This document shows positions 6,442 to 8,248 of a DNA stretch of 8,248 nt, one piece after another (the stretch's first letter is position 1; the number at the start of each line of letters is the position of its first letter). Made by a program: the position numbers and the translations under genes. The DNA comes from Bacteroidota bacterium. Lineage in GTDB: Bacteria > Bacteroidota > Bacteroidia > Bacteroidales > Tenuifilaceae. Location: NCBI GenBank assembly GCA_023406715.1, contig JAEXVC010000052.1, positions 1 through 8,248 on the forward strand, written 5' to 3'. The notes under the pieces were generated by a model. It did not search any database, was not told the origin of the DNA, and was given only the letters and a program-made list of their open reading frames with translations.

Positions 6442-6474
6442 GTCCACTTTAACCCCGATTTTGTCCACTTCAAC
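6442..6474 (+). promoter_or_regulatory. Predicted LytTR-regulator binding site: tandem 12-base direct repeat, 21-bp period, upstream of tolC-like gene
   Basis: GTCCACTTTAAC (6442-6453) and GTCCACTTCAAC (6463-6474) are identical at 11 of 12 positions and start exactly 21 bp apart, two turns of B-DNA. GTCCACTT occurs nowhere else in the window on this strand. The family of regulator encoded 1.1 kb upstream binds direct half-sites of about 9 bp separated by 12-13 bp, which is the same geometry. The bases themselves match the published LytTR consensus only loosely, so the identity of the binding protein is inferred from spacing and proximity. The proximal repeat begins 45 bp before a TAnnTTTG-like box, a position suitable for activation. 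Confidence 0.6.
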
Positions 6475-6507
6475 TATTAAGTAGTTTCACTATCAATATT
6501 TTACATC

Positions 6508-6515
6508 AAAATTTG
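6508..6515 (+). promoter_or_regulatory. Candidate -7 element of the efflux operon promoter
   Basis: AAAATTTG matches TAnnTTTG at 7 of 8 positions, with only the first base differing, and resembles the TAAATTTG box before the kinase gene. It lies 19 bases before the ATG at 6535. No TTG is present at the -33 distance, in line with dependence on an activator bound at the tandem repeat just upstream. Confidence 0.35.
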
Positions 6516-6534
6516 CATCATAATTTTTAAACAG

Positions 6535-7857
6535 ATGCAAATGAAAATTAATCTATTAATCACAGGTGTTTTACTTTACCTAATATCTTTTCAGGTAAGC
6601 GCTCAGGATACCATTAGGCATTTTCAGGAACTTGAAAATAGGGTTTTGTCGAATAGTTTAACGCTGAAAAGTGGTGAGTTAAAGTTAACTCAAGCCAAAA
6701 AGGAACGATTGGCTGCAATCTTTGGTCTAATTGACCCAACTGGAAGCGTAACAGGGTCGTACACAAACAACACTAAACTGCCGGTTAATTTAATTCCTGC
6801 CGAAATACTAGGCGGACAGCCTGGAACTTTTCAGGAGGTCAGATTTGGCGTACAGTATGTTACTAATCTTAATAGCTATGTTGAGGTTAAGTTGATAAAC
6901 CTTCAGGCGTGGGAGAGTTTTCAATTATCTAGAATTAATGTGAAGGTCAGTGAGTCAGACAAAAAAGTTGCACTTAAAAATTTACTTGAAAACTGTGCTA
7001 TTGTTTATTATAACATCATAAATCTTCAGGAGCAACTCATTGCGTTTCAACAGAACTTTTGCGCTGCCGATACTCTATACAGGTTTACACTAGATAAATT
7101 TAGTAATGGATTGGCAAGCACTCAGGATTTGAACGATAGTAAGGTAAATAAACTAAATATTGAGGAGTCAATTAACCAATTGCAGTATCAGATTAAGCAA
7201 CAATACATTGCCCTAAAAATACTTTGCGATATCCCTGACGATAACAAATTATTGATTGGGGCAAATGTTGGTTCCACCGAGTTCAGTAGAAGTGTTACGG
7301 TAGATGTAAATCCCTTAGTTGCAGATAATGCAACGGAGCGAGCACGATTAGCAAGGTCGGCATTTAGAGCATCTAAGTATTCAGTAGCTCCTGCATTATC
7401 GTTGTTTGCATCGTATCAAAGTCAGCAATACAGCACAAGAGCTAATTTTTTCGATAATGGGGTTGATTGGTCAACGAGCAACTATATTGGAATAAAGCTC
7501 AGTATACCACTGCCCAATTCACAAACATTTAAGCAGGTTGGAAAGGCAAAGTACGACTATTTGATGGCTAAAAATTATGCGGAGCAAATGAATTTGCAGG
7601 TCTTGCTGAATAGTAAGCAACTCCTTATTGATTACAATAAAGCAGAATCGCAACTTAATAGTAACCTCGAAATTTTTAAGCTGAGAAGGGAAAACTACCA
7701 GAGAAACTTGCTGAATTATAAGGAGGGTGTTGCTGGTTTAGAACAGACCGTAAATAGTTTTAACTCAATGATTAGTAGCCAATACAGTTACATTTCATCG
7801 GTAGTTAATCTACTATTAGTGAAAGAAAAAATTGACATCAACAATAAACTTAAATAA
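6535..7857 (+). CDS. TolC-family outer-membrane efflux protein
   Basis: This is the outer-membrane channel of a tripartite export system, forming a trimeric beta-barrel and periplasmic alpha-tunnel. From ATG 6535 it is 440 residues, a normal length for the family; a second in-frame ATG at 6541 would give MKINLLITG and is an equally good start. Residues 3-23 are a signal peptide with a likely cut after VSA (23). Two long-helix repeats are visible: about 26-62 plus 125-235 in the first half, and 262-285 plus 332-435 in the second. Between them lie strand-rich segments (70-120 and 285-328) that would form the barrel. The conserved LxxYKEGVAG-type motif, LLNYKEGVAGLEQTVNS (392-408), is typical of the second repeat. 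The gene is 4 bases from the adaptor gene and preceded by the predicted LytTR site. The substrate is unknown. Confidence 0.93.
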   Translation: MQMKINLLITGVLLYLISFQVSAQDTIRHFQELENRVLSNSLTLKSGELKLTQAKKERLAAIFGLIDPTGSVTGSYTNNTKLPVNLIPAEILGGQPGTFQEVRFGVQYVTNLNSYVEVKLINLQAWESFQLSRINVKVSESDKKVALKNLLENCAIVYYNIINLQEQLIAFQQNFCAADTLYRFTLDKFSNGLASTQDLNDSKVNKLNIEESINQLQYQIKQQYIALKILCDIPDDNKLLIGANVGSTEFSRSVTVDVNPLVADNATERARLARSAFRASKYSVAPALSLFASYQSQQYSTRANFFDNGVDWSTSNYIGIKLSIPLPNSQTFKQVGKAKYDYLMAKNYAEQMNLQVLLNSKQLLIDYNKAESQLNSNLEIFKLRRENYQRNLLNYKEGVAGLEQTVNSFNSMISSQYSYISSVVNLLLVKEKIDINNKLK

Positions 7858-7861
7858 GAGT

Positions 7862-8248
7862 ATGAAACGGATAATTATTACATCAACAATTGCTATATCC
7901 ATACTAGCTTCATGTGGTAAATTAATTGAGGAAACTAAACCCATAAGAAAGGATATTACTGAAACAGTATTTGCGTCCGGAACACTTGAGGCAGATGGTA
8001 CTTATAGTCTTACGGCCAGAGCCGATGGTTACATAGTAGAGTTAAAATTCAGGGAAAACGAAGAGGTAAAACAGGGACAAATTCTAGCACTAATTGATAA
8101 TAAGCAAAGCACTATTAATGCAGAGAACGGAAGGGTTTTGTTTGAAATTGCTAAATCCAATGTTCAGCCTAATTCGCCAAAATTTATTCAGGCTGAGAAC
8201 GAGATGCTTAAAGCAAAGCAGAAAATGGAGTACGATTCTAGCTTATAC
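7862..8248 (+). CDS. Efflux periplasmic adaptor lipoprotein (HlyD/MacA/AcrA type), C-terminus outside window
   Basis: This is the N-terminal 129 residues of a membrane-fusion protein that links an inner-membrane pump to the TolC channel. I translated it from ATG 7862 to the right edge with no stop. A lipoprotein signal ends in the lipobox LASC (15-18), so C18 would be lipidated; G19 follows. Residues 30-55 (DITETVFASGTLEADGTYSL) form the first membrane-proximal strands. TARADGYIVELKFRENEEVK (51-70), followed by QGQILALID (71-79), is the first half of the biotinyl-lipoyl domain. Residues from about 83 on begin the alpha-hairpin that would contact the TolC tunnel. The gene starts 4 bases after the tolC stop, in one operon. 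Whether the missing partner is an ABC (MacB-like) or RND pump cannot be told from this fragment. Confidence 0.9.
   Translation, partial: MKRIIITSTIAISILASCGKLIEETKPIRKDITETVFASGTLEADGTYSLTARADGYIVELKFRENEEVKQGQILALIDNKQSTINAENGRVLFEIAKSNVQPNSPKFIQAENEMLKAKQKMEYDSSLY

Larger units (their letters stand above)
6337..6534. other. Intergenic regulatory region upstream of the efflux operon
   Basis: This 198-base AT-rich region follows the NmrA-like gene. Its right part contains the 21-bp-spaced direct repeat and a degenerate -7 box described separately. The first 100 bases show no gene, no strong hairpin and no obvious terminator. Confidence 0.6.

Overview
The window looks like chromosomal DNA from a member of the Bacteroidota, probably an AT-rich free-living or anaerobic lineage. 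The evidence is the low GC content, the lack of clear Shine-Dalgarno sequences, -7 elements of the TAnnTTTG type, and the families present: a DUF3667 membrane protein, a LytS-type kinase with a LytTR regulator, an M6 metalloprotease, and a TolC plus lipoprotein-adaptor pair. No genus can be assigned from sequence alone. No RNA gene, insertion sequence, CRISPR array or prophage part is visible.

Left half (1-3458), all on the minus strand. In transcription order there is a DUF3667 zinc-ribbon/membrane protein, an OsmC-family thiol protein, a short DUF1858-type CxxC protein, and a secreted M6-family metalloprotease that runs off the left edge. The OsmC gene has its own good promoter candidate (TTG-N20-TATATTTA). 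OsmC and DUF1858 are 58 bases apart and probably cotranscribed. The protease sits behind a 200-base gap and is probably a separate unit.

Right half (3687-8248), all on the plus strand. A four-helix LytS/YehU-type histidine kinase overlaps a LytTR response regulator by 4 bases. An NmrA-like NAD(P)-binding protein follows after 47 bases. After a 198-base intergenic region come a TolC-family outer-membrane protein and, 4 bases later, the start of a lipoprotein periplasmic adaptor (HlyD/MacA/AcrA type) that is cut by the right edge. The inner-membrane pump presumably lies beyond the window.

The most interesting signal is regulatory. The tolC upstream region holds a nearly perfect 12-base direct repeat (GTCCACTTyAAC) with exactly 21 bp periodicity, the geometry expected of a LytTR-regulator binding site. 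A weaker pair with the same 21 bp period lies upstream of the kinase gene. In both places a TAnnTTTG-like -7 element begins 44-45 bp after the start of the proximal repeat, and neither promoter has a TTG at the -33 position. The inferred model is that the two-component system activates both itself and the efflux operon.
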